NCBI RefSeq assembly: GCF_020085105.1
Contig: NC_058046.1
Coordinates: 11,673,175 to 11,737,174 of the forward strand
Direction: 5' to 3'
From: Siniperca chuatsi
Taxonomy: Eukaryota; Chordata; Actinopteri; Centrarchiformes; Sinipercidae
DNA: 64,000 nt
The notes under the pieces were generated by a model that searched no databases, had not been told where the DNA came from, and was given only the letters and a program-made list of their open reading frames with translations. This document shows, piece after piece, positions 12,201 to 27,200 of this stretch. The first letter of the stretch is position 1, and every line of letters starts with the position of its first letter. Made by a program: the position numbers and the translations under genes.

Positions 12201-15200
12201 ATGATGTGCCTCATTACAAATAAATGTAATTAGAAAGCGAATAGGGAAGATCCAAAGGATTTGTGTAAAAATTTACAGATACGGTCAAGATCCTTAGTTA
12301 CGAATGAATGAAATCTGAATATTATTAGACACAAACAATATTATACATAATTATTTTTTTTCCCAATTACATCACATTGGGCGTCTTACCGGCATGATTT
12401 CTGTATGGCCGTCCTCTGCATCAAATACATACTCCTGTTGAAACGCAGAAAAAAGGTTAATGTCAACAACAGTGCAACACAATCTACACACCACTTCTTG
12501 TTTGATTAGAAGAGATCAGTGGTCACCCACCATGTTGTAGGCATCCTCTCTGGTGTAGGTGAAGAGATCTTCATCTCCCTCCATTATCTGCTGCTCCTCC
12601 TCTTTCAGCTTCTGCAGCTGCTGCAGCTCCCAGCCTCTCTTAGAACACTCCAACTGCTCCTGAGGAAAATAAACACAAAACACGTGTCAATCAGTCAACT
12701 TTATCAAAGGACAAATAGTACACTGAAATGCCAACATAGTAGAGCAGAAGTGATTAGTCGATGAATGGACCGACTTTCACATCTATACTACAGGAAATCT
12801 GTAAACATATACCTCCAATCTGTATAAGTGAACAAAAATATTTGGTTACATTACAGTTTAAGTTACCTTGAGAGCAGTTTCATTGTCACTGATGTGGAGG
12901 TACTCCAGGTAATGCAGGGCATACCTTTCAATTGGTGTGAGCTGTTTGAGGGATAAGTAAATGCAAATATAAACTCAGCAAGACAACTGACCCCAATGGT
13001 GGTATATATATATATATATATATAAAAAAATTAAGCTACCTGTTCCATGACTGCGTTCAGCTCCTCCTTCTGAGCAGGCTCTTCTATAGCTTGGCTCTCT
13101 GACTCCTGGTCATCCCCTGTTGACTCCTTGCCTGCTAACTCCTCCTCCTCATCCTCCTCCTCCACCTCTTCCTCCTCCTCCTGCTGTTGCTGCTCATTTG
13201 ACAGGGCATCCAGGTTTATTCTGTGGAGAGCCTGGATGTAGGGTCTAGCTACTCTGGGAGAGATGGCTTCAGAGGCTGAAGGTTCCTGGTGAAGAACCAC
13301 AAACTCCTCCACCTTCTCCCCTGAGCCTGCCTCCACTTCAAACAGATCCTGGATTGTCCGCTAGAAACACACAATATCAGGTCAGTTACTATACAGTATG
13401 CCCCAGGTTGAATTAAAGTACAGTAATGGGTCTTGGATCCACAGGTGGAGAAAATGAAAACTCTTTTGATTCATACACAAAAGGCTTTCATAGTTTGAAT
13501 AAATGTAGCTTTAAGCAATTAAAAATAATAGAGGTGTGTAGAGTTTGTGAGTTCAACTTACTTGTGTGAGGAAAGCCAATGTGTAGTCAGTACCCTGGGC
13601 AGCCACTTCTCTGATCAGGTCCTTGGTGCCGTTCTTCAGCAGCTTCTCTTCAATGGAGTTCCCACTCTCCAACCTGGACAACAAACAAGTAAGATGAGTA
13701 GAAGGCAACATGCACACCACTTGCTTTGTCTCTTTCGTGGTGCAGGGAATCAAATCCCCCCCAAAAAAGTGAATTCCCAGACACACTTATCACCTCCGTA
13801 TTGATTTATTTAAAAAAAAAGAAGAAAAAAAAGTTAATGTTCCGTGACCAAAACATCAAACTTTTTCAAAATAAATCAATGTAGAGATGATAAGTGTGTG
13901 CGGGAATTCACTTTTTCTATGGAACAAACAAAAAGTAACCAAAAGTAGCACCTAAGTCCTTGAATTTGTTACATCTACCAGAGTTACCAGTGATGTGTTA
14001 AGGAACACAAAACTAAAGAACTAAAACAGATTTCTCTGTAGTGATAATATCACCTGTATATGTGTATATCCTTGGAACGTCCTATTTTGTCACACCACTC
14101 CTGGGTGCGGGCATCCATGCTGGGATTGAGGTCTGTGTCATAGAAGATGATGGTGTCTGCATCAAACACAGTCCCAACTGCAGAGCAGCAGCGGTTAGTC
14201 AGGATGCTGCAGAACACCTTCCTGTTCCTGTTAAACTTCTTCATATTCTCCTGCAGGGACACAACAGCAAGCACATGAACAGACTGGGACAAAGTCTAAG
14301 AAAGAAGTTGCTAACAACACAATTTCACTTATTTCATGTATTTTCTTTGCTTATCTCGGTGGTTTGTAGCTAACTACATACCTTCCCATCCCTATTTATT
14401 TAAATTCTCCACAGGGTCATTAAAGTTTCATCTTTATTATCCATTTGGATGTGACTGCTGTGGCCAATTAGTTGTCTGCATCTTTATTTTCTTACGGCAA
14501 CACCAGCTCTAATTATCTGACCCAGAAACAAGAGGGATTCCGTAATATACCATAGGTTAGATAAAATCAGGACAGAAGCATTTAAGATTTCAATTTGACA
14601 GTTCAGGCAGAGTAGAAACATTTTACACTTGGAAACAGTGTGCAGCAGCAAATAGAAAAGACTTAAACCCATGAGCCCAGACTGTGATCTTCACTAATGT
14701 CTGCATTTCTTAAGGCCCCAGAAGTAACAGAATCCAGCAGGGAGGGAAGAGAGCAACACAGTTTGTCCCCTTGTTGAGCCAGAACTCTGCACTGACACTG
14801 GGAAGGCCTGGTGTTAGACAGGGAGGCACACAAAGGTATGGATGTCTATGAAAGGGTAAAAACTACCATCTAAAGTCAACAGGTGAATGTACCTGTCCAT
14901 GTTTGATGGAACAGTGGCAATTTATGCTTTTTTGTGGTTTAATGCTGACTAGACAAACTTAAGGATGACAGGGCCCTTTATACAACAGTGTTGTTACTGA
15001 TCTATGTAACTTGTGACCCATTCTTGGGTTTCATTTGACTTTGCTGTTGATGATTATTGGTGTAAACAGTTGATCTGTGTATATGCAAGACAAAAGGATA
15101 AACAGTGTTATTACAAGGAAAGACAGAGAACCTACCAACTGTTATACCCTCTCTCGCTATGACAATAGTTATTGTACTAATTATACATATCGTTTCCAGT

Positions 15201-18200
15201 GTCACAATGGCACATTTTGATGTTGGTAATGCTGATTTAATTTCAGCTAAGACGCTTGTTGTAAGTATGGCTTGTCAGAACCAATTTAAATGGTGGTGAT
15301 TTTACCTGTCGTTCGTCGGGAGTGAAGCTTTCATCAACCCGCACATAAGTGAGCTGCCTGTAATCTAGGAAGGCCTCCAGGATGTCTAACATCTTCACCA
15401 TCTGAGTAAAGATGAGGACACGACGGCTGTCTGTCCTAAGCTTCTGTAGCAGAATGGCAAGAGCTTCCAGCTTACCTTTGGAAAAGAAAAATATCAATTA
15501 TTATTCTTGGCATGGTCAGATGTTTCAGTTTGTGGTGTTTCAGTAAGGTTAACCTCAGTTGCAGAGGTTTATTTTAGTTTTATAGTAAGAGTAACTATGT
15601 TTCCCAGACATTAGGTCATTTTAGACGAAAGAGTTTAATGTGTGCACATTAACGGGTGCATTTTTCTCTGTAACCCAGGTAGTTTTTACAATATTTACAT
15701 TTGAGAATACTAGATCTGAGCATGGAAAAAAGGCCTATTTACTCCACGTTTTCATAGTCTTTTACATTGTATTTTTCCTTTAAACTGCCCTGTCAAGTCA
15801 ATTCTTGTCCATTTTTTTATACAGCGCAGTATCACACATTTGTCTCAAGGGGCTTTACAATATGTACAGTATACAACACCCTCTATACTAAAAACCTTGA
15901 TTTGGATAACGAAAAAGATGGAGAGCAGACAGACTATGTCAGCACTGTTTCTTTTAAAATTATATTGAAATATAATAATAATAATAATAACATGTCACTG
16001 CATTTACTTTTACATTTACTCCAAGAGATGGTTGTATATGGAGACCCTATTCTTCTCTGTCTGAAGAAAAAATATATTAAGCAAAATGTGTCATGAGTCA
16101 ATCAACCTTTGTAGGCAGAATGATTACAGTGGTGTTTGTCTTACATGCAATACATATAAATTATTAGTTAGTTATGTTGTAGTTATTCATAAATGTTTTC
16201 AATTTATTTGTTTTGCACTCCCAGCTTGCTGCATGTAAAAAAATATCAAAAAAGTTGTTGGGCTAACCTGAGTCCATCTGCATTAGCTGCAGGTCAGGAA
16301 AATGGAAGAGACGCCTGGACGCCAAGTGGTGGATGTCAGCACGGTGGGAGACAGTGGCCTCCTGTAGCCGGCGGTGAAGGGACTTCTGCTCAAGGCTGTA
16401 GGGAACTTGGGGATTGGCTGCATACAGGTAACCAGGTGGAGCTACAGCTGGAGGCACCACACATACCAGCCTAAAAGATGACAATAGTAGTCAACACTGA
16501 TGGGTAAATGTATGTACATCAGATAGTCTATAGATTATTTGGATTAAGAAATAAAACTATGGAAAACAATGGAATTGCATTGTGATAAAACCTTCTTAGG
16601 TAAGTTGTCTTTCACAAGATGGTGGTAGAGATAGAGCTTATTTCTAATATTGCATTAAAAAAAATAGTTTTACCCAACCAATGTTCTAACAACGTGGCAA
16701 GTAAGCGATATATAACCATGGATTTATAAGGTATTTTTGGACAACATGTGCAGTATAGAATAAAGGCAGCTTTAATACTGAGCTGAAGTACCTCTTGATA
16801 AGGCTGTTGGCAGCCTCCAGGCGGTCCTCCACAGAGAGCAGAGTGGACTGTAGTGTAGAGGCGGTAGCCACGCAGGTTCTCTGGGCCCTGAGGCAGCTTT
16901 CTCTGCCCACCCACCTCCAGCCTCCAGCAGTCAGGGCAGAATGACCAGTCTCTGAGCTCAAAGTGCATGCCTGCAGTAGGTCTGACCCATACAACACTCT
17001 GCGGCTACAGCGTCGCTCATTTGCTTGAAAAAGGCGGCTCAAACGCTCCTTCAGCTGCTGAGTCTTTTCTTCTGAAGACTCCTGAACATTACAAGGAAAG
17101 ATGATGCACACAACCACAATTATTCATTTTTCTTCAAAAATTTTGTCTGCATGCTGTAAAATGACATGACAGTGACATGACAATGGAAACTGACTTCAGT
17201 TTATTAAAAAAGTGAAACTGAGAATTATAAACATGATTCTGCTTGAAAGTAATGTACTTACCTGAGAAACGGCATGAGCTGCAGTAGCGAGCTTGGTGGG
17301 GGCTGATGTGGCATTCATAGTCACACCCAAAGCTTTAAAAAGAAATATACAGTATGTCAATAGAATAATGAATTCTATCAATTATCAATTTACAATAAGT
17401 GCTATTGCAAATGCCAGTGGTAAACCTACTGACCAGGAAAAGAGGTGTAATTGTGAGAAGGTTGCATTTTATGTCCCACAAAAATGTATTAACTGCCAGC
17501 ATTATAATATATTGGTACTGGATGATGTTACTAAATAACTGAATAAGAGACAGTTAATCAGAGATAGCAATGCCATTTCTTCAGTGTGAATGAGTCACCT
17601 TGCTGGGCTGTTGACAGGGCAGGATGAGGTGTGCCAGGTGTAGCTGAGGCGTTGGAAGCAGGAACAGCTTGTGGCATTGATTGCATTACCATGGATCCCT
17701 GGGGTCTGATGATCTGCTGCCCTGGAGCTGACACAATCTGCAGGATGTTGCCTAAATCCATGAAAAATAAAAAATAAAAACAACTGTCAAGGTTCACATG
17801 ACAAGTCAGAAACAACAGTACATCAAGGAAATTGCAACAGCAATAAAACTACTGACACTAAACTTAATAGTCCAACTGAAATCACATTTATTCATCCCTT
17901 CTTGTAGTCAAATGTCAATGTGTTTTGAAAATGTATTGTTTATATTTTTAATTATTAAAAAGAAGAAAAGGGGTCTTTGTGGAAATATCAGAAATGCTAG
18001 AGTCTGCTAGAGGGATGCGTTGGTGTTTGATTGACAGCAGCTGTCAGACAGCGTGTTGTTAGTGGTATTGAAGAGCAAGGACAACACCAGCATCTAATCA
18101 GACCAAAGTGACATTTACAGGTACAGTGGTGTGAAAAAGTGTTTGGCCCCTTCCTGATTTCTTATTTTTTTCACCCGCCACGGTGAATGTTTGTTTGGTC

Positions 18201-21200
18201 ACTCGTTCAACAAGCTAAAGTGGAGGACAAGACTTGTGCTTCTAAGTTAGACAAGAAGGAGACTTAATGTGAAAAGTAATGTGGGTTGTTCAGAGTCTGT
18301 GGCTCTTGTGTTGTGTAGCAGGCTGCTGTCTGGCACAGTGTGACCGTCTGCTCTGCCTATGATACAATGCTGACGTTACTGCTTTATGAAAGATTTGATT
18401 GAATGTATCGAAATGAGGTCAATGTGTACGCAGATGGATACCGGAGAGGTATTCTGTCAAATTAATATAAAGTTAGGATGCGCCATCATAAAACCAAAAA
18501 ATTAAAAATAATACATTTCTTTTATATAGTTTCTGATTTATTCTTCAAAGGACAACACAGGACAAGTGATTTACAGAACAGATACGTATGCCGTAGCACG
18601 CAACTGAAATAAAATTTAAAAATTAATTAAAAACTAAGAAAAATTTTTTATCTTTCACTGTAATCAAGATAGTTCCATGTGGACCTTTTTTTGGACACTG
18701 AGCCTTTACTGACAGCTGATAACAGAAAGACAGGAAATATGAGGAGAGAGGAGGGTGATATGCCTTGAGGACTTGCAGACAAGTAGAATAAGCGTCCATA
18801 ATTTGATAAAAACTTCTAAAAATGTATCACACCTATGTGATAATTATCAAAAAGCAGGTGAATTACATGGAAATGTCAAAAGGATGCAAAGGAAGGAATG
18901 AAGATAATTATGTTGAGAAAACTATGACAATGGGATGTACATTACCGAGTGTACCTTGGAGCTGCAAGGGCTGTCCAGTCGTGAGCTGGCGGAGCTGGCT
19001 GGGGGACAAAGTGAACTTGTTACCCTGAAACTGCAGAGTGACAGGAGTCTCTGGCTGGGAGATACGATTCTGACTGCCTGCTATGTTGGCCAGCTGGGTA
19101 ATCTTCACCACATCTCCACCTTCAATGGAAAGGAAGAACATACACTTCATCAAAGACAGCATTAAAAAGTCTGACATTTTAACAGTTACAGAACAATATA
19201 CTCTGCATCAGTTAGTTAAAGGGTGAAAAAGACACAAGACATGCAGAACCAGCGTGGATTAATCAGAGGAACGAGCATAGCCGCCCTCCACAACAGAACT
19301 ATAGCAGCTCCTAGTTTTACAAACCCTGAAGGGGAAAGAAAATGGCTAGAAGGGCAGTCCTCAGGTGAGACAGAGAGCCCAAAACATACACAAAAATAAA
19401 GCACTGCACTTGACTGCCTTTTCAAGTAAACACACTGGTCACCAAGAGGTATACTTAGGGATTGGTGTCAAACAATGATATCCTGTCAATTAAAACTCTG
19501 TACAATTTGGAAATGAACTAGGCCTACAAGTAGTTTGGAAATGGCATAATGAACTTTGTATTTCTCAGGCCACAACAAATGTTTCCATTCAGCTTTTATG
19601 TTGCAAATGTATGTCCTCTCATACAATGGTATTAGAATTTTTATTGAAGATATCAATTGTGGTGTGAAGAAAAAGCAATGCACAAATATTAATAATAGTT
19701 ATAAGATTTATAAAAATTTACAGAACTCTATCAGAGAAAAATTATTTGACAATTTGTGTGCACAAATTAGTAACAGTGATGGCAACACATTGTGCTATTT
19801 AAATGCAGTGACAATACACACAGTAAAAGTTTTCAGGCTGTGGACCTGTGGATCTAAATGGTTCACATACTTCAGATTTTGGTTGTTAAACAACAGTTAT
19901 TTTTGACATCCCTTAATAGATTGTTTCTGCTAATTCCGTTAATTCAGACACACGAGTTATTAAAGCAACTACAAAGAGTTTGTATGTTTACATTTTTCCC
20001 AGGCAAAGTTCCGAAGTGAGTAGTACATTTTGTTTTCACAGTAGCCAGAGATTTTTCTTTAGAGAATTTTATTTTTGTTGTTGTTGATGTTATAATTTGC
20101 AAAGAGAAAAGGAAAAGAATTGACCGAAGAACAAAAAGAAAAGCTAAGAAGGGACAGTGATAGAGCACGGGCGAAAACATGAGGGAACTTTGGTTGGTCA
20201 TTCAATAGATGGAGAGAATTGCAGGATTTGAAAGGTTTCAAAACCGATCCTGAATTGGCCTTTTCCTCCTAGACAGGTATATAATATGTGTCTGTCTATC
20301 TATCGGTCTGTCTATTTTATTTGGCTGTGTACAGTCCATGGAGGTATAGGTCACAGTGGACATTACTGTAATACAACTGGCTTATAAGGTAACATTTTAT
20401 GTTGGCCTTGCTACCGAGCTAAATCTTGTTGTTGGCTTATTATTATAAATACATAACTTTACTGGAGAATGTTGATAACTTACTATTACCGAGCAACCGA
20501 AATCTGTTAGTTATAGGCTTACATGTAACCTAGGTGTATGAACGGTACTAAAACAAAAGTTTACTTTGTTTCATCATTGTCATATTACAGTTATTAATCT
20601 TACATAGCTATGCATCCTGCAAACAGCTGTTTAAAAATAAGTTTAGTCTTTCTTTCACTCACTTCCAAAACAAATGCATGAGCTAGCCAGAACAAGCGCT
20701 TTATGACACGAGGCGATGGAAACATTACTGCCTTTAGTTCATAGGAACCGCCAAAATCAACACAAAATGAAAGTTCCTTGTAGTTGCTTTAACTGATTGA
20801 AGTATTTACAAGGCACAAATTGGTAATTAGTGGGCACAAGATATCAGTGTGCATGAATCATTAAGTCGACTTTACGTACCACTGATTTATGTGCACAAAT
20901 TAGCAAAAATGTTACCCGACACCCGCTGGGCTAAAATTATATTTAAACGTGTTTACGTCAAGAATCACATTCAAAAAGGTTTCAGCAATTTTAGTTCCAA
21001 AACACAAAGCTGGAATTTTTGAAACAACAAGATAATTTTGAAAAAAACTTCCTCCCTTTTTACATATTCAAATACTGTGTGTTGTTACTCAAAAGGTTTC
21101 TCTGTTCACATTTGAGGCAGAAAGGGTTGGCCATTTGTAGGACCATTTCTGCATGCTTTGCAGTGATGCTCAATATCAGAGTGAAATCATAACATTAGCA

Positions 21201-24200
21201 AAGGAAAAAAATGAAACAACCAAAGCTTTGGGATTTCTTCCTGTAGCTGGGCTGATGCAAGAGACAAAAAATATTAGTGAACTGGGAGAAAAAATGATTA
21301 AAAAGAAGGGGGGGGGGGACACACATAATAATCAAGTTAAATAGTGTAGTGATGTCTGGTGTAACATAAGAGGGTTGTTCATAGTGTACATGCAGGTTTT
21401 GAGAAAGAAATTGGAGAATGCTGAGGCTGTGGAGATGCTGCTGATATGGCTAAATATTTTTACACCATGAGTTGTATAACTATTGATACATGGCATCTCT
21501 ACCATTACCAAAATTGCTGCACCACCAGTGCTGCTACCATTGCATGTTTGAGTCTATGTACAAGCCATTTCTCTGGAGGAGTAAAGACTGAACACATATC
21601 AGCAGTACCCCAAGTGAAGGCCTCAGTGTAGAGCATCCCATACTGTTGTGCCAGAGGTGTAAGGGAAATGCTGAGAGGGAGGGGAGGCCACTTACTAGGC
21701 AACCGTGCCTGGGCCTGGGATGTAAGAACCAGCCTCTGGGACAGTAAGCTGGGCTGGATGGCATGGCTGGGGGCTAGAGCTGGCCTGGGGAACTGTGCTA
21801 ATCCAGGCTGATTGATGGGAGCTATAGATCCCACAACTGTGCCAGCTAAGGTCTGGCCCAAAGCCACAGAGGTAGCCCCCAACACATGCTGCCCAATGCC
21901 ACTGTTCCCAGAAGAGGCTACAGTGGAGGCGGCAGTGTTGCTGCTGCTGCTGACAGGAGGGGTAGTCTGGGTTCTCAGAGTAGCTGTTCCAACCACTGTG
22001 AAGTACAAGGCAATGGGGTATGGGACTGCATGTTAGGGGTTAACCCAATATTTAGTCAAATCATCAGTACGATCAAACAGTTTCCTCTATATATTCACTA
22101 TATTCACTCAGCAGTGGTGGGCCAACACAGCAAGCAGGATTAGGGATGTTATTCATTTACCACTAATACATTAATCACTGCTAACAATTTGATTGATGAA
22201 ACAAATATTACCCGACAATGAACAAAGTTGGTGTGACAGTGGGTGTATTCAGTGACAGCCAAACTTTACCCAAACTGCAGCCAGTGCCTTTTGCCTGCAG
22301 CTCTTCATTTGACAAGTTTACTATGACTGTTGCTTCTTTCATTATATCCTCATTTGCAATATCACCACTTGCATAAAATGTCCATCATTGTTTTAATCAA
22401 TAAGCAGTTACAGAGAATAAGGGCTAGTAGTTGCTAAATGACGTAGTAGTCACTACTAAAGGGCATGGGAAGCTGTAGCTGCCTCGCAATAAAAGCTTTA
22501 CATTTAGCCTTACCCTAATGGCTGTGTGCTGCCATTAAGGGAAAATAATGTGGCCTGCCCACCACTGCTGCTGCATTGATTTATAAATGTAAACAAATGA
22601 AACCTCTGTGACCAGTGAAACCTGCCAGTGAAGGTGTCCCAAACCTCTCCATAAAGTTGTAGTAAGAGGACCTGTCCTTAAAATTTGCAGCATTATCCAT
22701 AAATATGTACAGACTGTACATGTTTTTAAAATGCGCTGCAAGCACTAATGATAATACATGACAGTATGGGGACAGCATGAATGAATTTTTTAAGCATGAC
22801 ACAGTAACTCAGGTTCATTTTTAATCCAAAACAGCATCACAATCATGCAGCATAACATTGTAAAATGCACCCCCTAATAAGGATAAAACTAGCATAAGCA
22901 CATTATGTAAAGGCACCAACAAAATAGCTATTGGTGGTTTAGTTTGGCTTTTAAAGTTTGATGTTAGATAACACCATCTGAAATCCTTTAGCCACTGTGA
23001 AAACAAAATTTCCTGTCCTTAACTGAGTCCTACACCTGAAATAGTCTTACCATGAGAAGTGGCTGTAGTAGTTGCAGTAGTGACAGGGGACTTGTCCCTG
23101 GTCTGGGCTGTCTGGCTGGTGGTGGAAGCAGAGGTGCTAGTAGCGGGAGAGCTCGTTGGAGGACGTTGGCCTGCTGCACTTGTGATGGCAGCCAGACGAC
23201 CTTCTGGCTTCGTCCCATACTGCACCGGCTGGAACAATCTAATGAGAAAAAAAATTTATGATCACGTTGTTTCAATGCCAGAATATTAATATTACAATAT
23301 TAGTTTTACATTTTAGAGCAATTTGAACATCAACCATATCATGTTACTTGACTGACCTCATGGGTTTTATTGGGCATGGCTTGGGTCGTGGCGGCGGATC
23401 TGGACCAGTGTAGATCTCCTCTATGAGCTGCTGAGTGACCTTTAGTTTGGGTACAGACTCAGTTTGATACCGAGTCAGTCTGTTCTCGTTACTGATCAGA
23501 TCAAATATGGACATGTTTGCAATCTAGGAGGATGATATAAAAGACAACAGCAGAAGCGGATAAATGCACATTGATTATGAATAAAAAAAATGTATTATTA
23601 CTTATAATCACAGTTTAACAAAAAAGAAAAAAGAGATTCAACATATGCACAAGTAGGGGTGGGTGATATGGCCAAAATCTTCTATCACAGTATATGTAAT
23701 TTTATATCATGGTAACGGTAAATATCACGACGATACAGTAATTGTTCTGTAAATTCAATAAAGAAATGGTTTAATATAATACCGTACTTAATCACATTTA
23801 TTTTCTTCTTTTATTTGGAACTTCCATACAAACAAAAACAACTCCTCCTGCTCTGTATTTACAATTTCACTGTCCTCCTCCATGTTTTCTTGTCACTCTC
23901 TTCTGTGGCAGTTGGCAAACCTGCTTAGAGGTCCATTACGGCCATCAACTGTCGCTCTCATGTCACGTGAGAACGTGGTAAGCAGTACTGCTGCCCAAAT
24001 CATGTTACCTTATCACCTTGCGAGGCAGCTGGATTCACATGAACAACATTACAAGATCATGCGAGAATCCAGCCCTGATTTGCTACATAGTCTGCCCTGA
24101 ATATATAGCACAGGGATCCAGACTGCGACCATTTAGTCACATTTTGTGACCATTTTTGGACACGGTGCTACTAAACTTTTATAACTTGGAGCACCAGTAC

Positions 24201-27200
24201 GACTTGCAAATATGACCCCCATTTTTTGTTTAAAAAAATAAATAAAAAAATCATTGTCGTATATAGTGTGAAACACCAGGTGGGAGTGAGAATTGGTGTG
24301 TGTGTGTGTGTGTGTGTGTGTATGGGCCCTATATGCTCACTACGCAAGTTGCGTAGGGCACCGCCTCCCCCTCATTTCAAAGCAGGTGTAAATGTTTAGA
24401 ACTTCAATGAGAGGACCAAGCGGAACTATCCTTCTGGTAACGAAAAAAGGAAAAAAACAAAAAAACATGAGTTTGAAATGCGGGAACAGCAAACAACTTG
24501 TGTTCTCTCCTCTCCAAGTATGATGTCAGCAAATAACAGTAACGTTAAGTTGATGTGCTAGCTGGCAGTGCATCTCTTGGTCTGTCTTGTCTTGCTTGCT
24601 TTGCAGCCACTTCCAGAGCAGTGTTCTGTTCTGTTTTTCTACCATTTATTATTTATGTTAATGTTAATATTCTCTCATCTTAAGATTCTACAGAAAATAT
24701 TCTATTCAATAAATATTGTTTGTTTATACCTCATTGTGTTCTGTATAGGTCTACTTATTCTTAGACCGACAGATGGAGCAAACTGTTTTAAGGAGGGAGG
24801 ATTGCAGTGGGAGCACTGTGGTGTCAGGTGTGAATGTGTGGCAATGGCAAATGGTTTACATGGCTACATGGCCCACGGGTCAGGTAGGAGGGCCCCTTTG
24901 CAGAATTTTGCTTAGGGCCCCAGGGAGTTGCATGTCAATTTAAGTGGTGCTCCTAAATTTTGTGCTGGTGCTCCTAAAATTTTCAGTTGGGAGCACCAAT
25001 GCTACTAGTGGAAAAAGTCAGTCTGTAGCAGAGACACTAAAGCTTCTTTCACATGATAAGAAATTTGCTCCTCACTCACCGCAAGGTAGGGCACAGCACA
25101 TAGTGCAGACACTGACAGAGGGAAAGCGCAGCGCAAGTAGACGTCCTCAAAAAGTGTGTTAAGCTAGCTTTGGCACTGGATTTAGCTAAGTTCGTAAACT
25201 ATATGCCTATTCACAAAACGTGGTAGCCCCATCTGACTGCTGACATTTTGCCATGCATTACTTTTCCTGAAGAGATCGTGGTATGTTTTTGAATGTCCTG
25301 TTACAGAGTTCAGGGAACTGTGAAACATCGAGTATGAGTTTTTCTTCCATCACTGTCTACCTCCCCTGCTTGCATGTGTCGCTTCTGGCTATGTCGCATA
25401 CAGCTGTTCTCTCATTGGTTGCACTTTGAAAGGTATGCGGCAACCAAGGTCAAAGTTGAAATAATTTAAACTTTGAGGGCAGCACTCTGTTGCAATTTCG
25501 AACGGTGCACCCTGCCAAGGGTCGCACTTCCACCTAGTTCGGCGCCACCGCTCTCCCCATAGGAAAACAATGGCACAGCCAGCGCAGAGCAGTTTTACGG
25601 CTGATCATGCGTGGGGGCCTTGAGGGATAGCTCCCACGGTGGAAACGGTATTGCCAAATCTCGACTGGTGGACACATTTGTACCTTTGCACGGTATACAG
25701 TCATATTGCCCAACCCTATGCACAAGGTTCAAAATCAAGAAGAAGCAATTACATATTAAAAAAAGAAAAAAGATAGACTTGCAGGGTCTCAAACAGGAAG
25801 CAGACATGTAAACAAATAGAAGAATATTAAGTACTAAAAGGGAGGACAGTGTATTCAACTAGGATGAAACAAATTATTACCTTTATTATCAATTAGTGGA
25901 TCAACTTTTTTTTATTCAATTTACCATTTAGTCTTTAAAAAGTCAAAAAATAATGACAAATGCCAATCACAAGTTGCCAGAGCCCAAAGTGATGTCTTAA
26001 TTTTCTTTTCATTTCAGCAACACCCAAATCTTCATATTTGTACTTTGACAAATTATCCAAACAATTATTAATTTATCAAAATGGTCATGGATTCATTTTC
26101 TGCAACTGAGTAATCCTTTTAGCACTGATGTTCAGGGCACTTGCCAATTAGGTTGTAAACAGATAATTTTTTTTATTTAGACAGTTAAACAGGGCTAGAA
26201 AATACCTTGCTTGAGTCCTTCTGAAGAGCTCCCAGCACCAGTGATGGGACATTGTATTGTAGAGAGGAGCAAAAGTAGGAGCTGCTGTTCTCTCTGGGTG
26301 CCACCAGCTCAGGGTGGTTACACACTCGCTGTAACTGCATCAAGACCTGAAGCACGCTGACAAAATGACCTGTCTTCAGCGCCTCCTGAGCTCTAGGGGA
26401 TCACACCCAGACAGAAGACATGATTATGAAAACAACAGAAAGAAGCAACCAATATTATAAAAAATGTACATCTTGACACATTATACTGTAACTTTCATCT
26501 TTTCACCCACAAATAGAATAGATAATAAGGTCTTTCTTTATCTGGACTGTCACACAGCCATAAAACATATTGTAATTAAGATTAAGCTGCTGTCGACCGA
26601 TTAATTTGTATATTTCCTAAAGTTTTCTGATTTACTGTATGATGTGTGAATTCCAATTTTAACATGTCTTCAAATTCTAGTACCTGTGTGAAGCCCGATT
26701 AATCAGTGGTGATATTATCAAATATTACTCTCAGGGAGAGGGAAAACCTTACTTTGATATCACAATATAACTATCCGTGTGGTGCAAATATCTCACCCTG
26801 GTTGAGTGAGGATATCCTCGTAAAGGCTCTTCTGTCTGCTGGAGAGACGGCACTTTAGGATGTGCTCGTACTTCTTGGGGAGCTGTTTCTCCACATCCCT
26901 TTTGGAGCGCCTCAGGATGAAAGGCTGGATCATCTACAGTGAAGAGTAAGAGGATTTCATATGTAATGTGTATTTAAGGATTGCATGTGAGGCGAATCAA
27001 TCATGTTTTTGAATTTTAATACAGCACATTAATACCCACCCTGTGCAGGCGGATGACCAGTTTGTGGCAATAGTCCTGGTTCTGGTCTGTGCCTGCCTTA
27101 ACAGGGAAGTCAGAGTAGGCCCTGGTGATTCCTGGCAAAAGGAAGTGGATCATGGTCCACAGCTCCTTTAGAGTATTCTGTAGAGGAGTGTTGATGAGGA

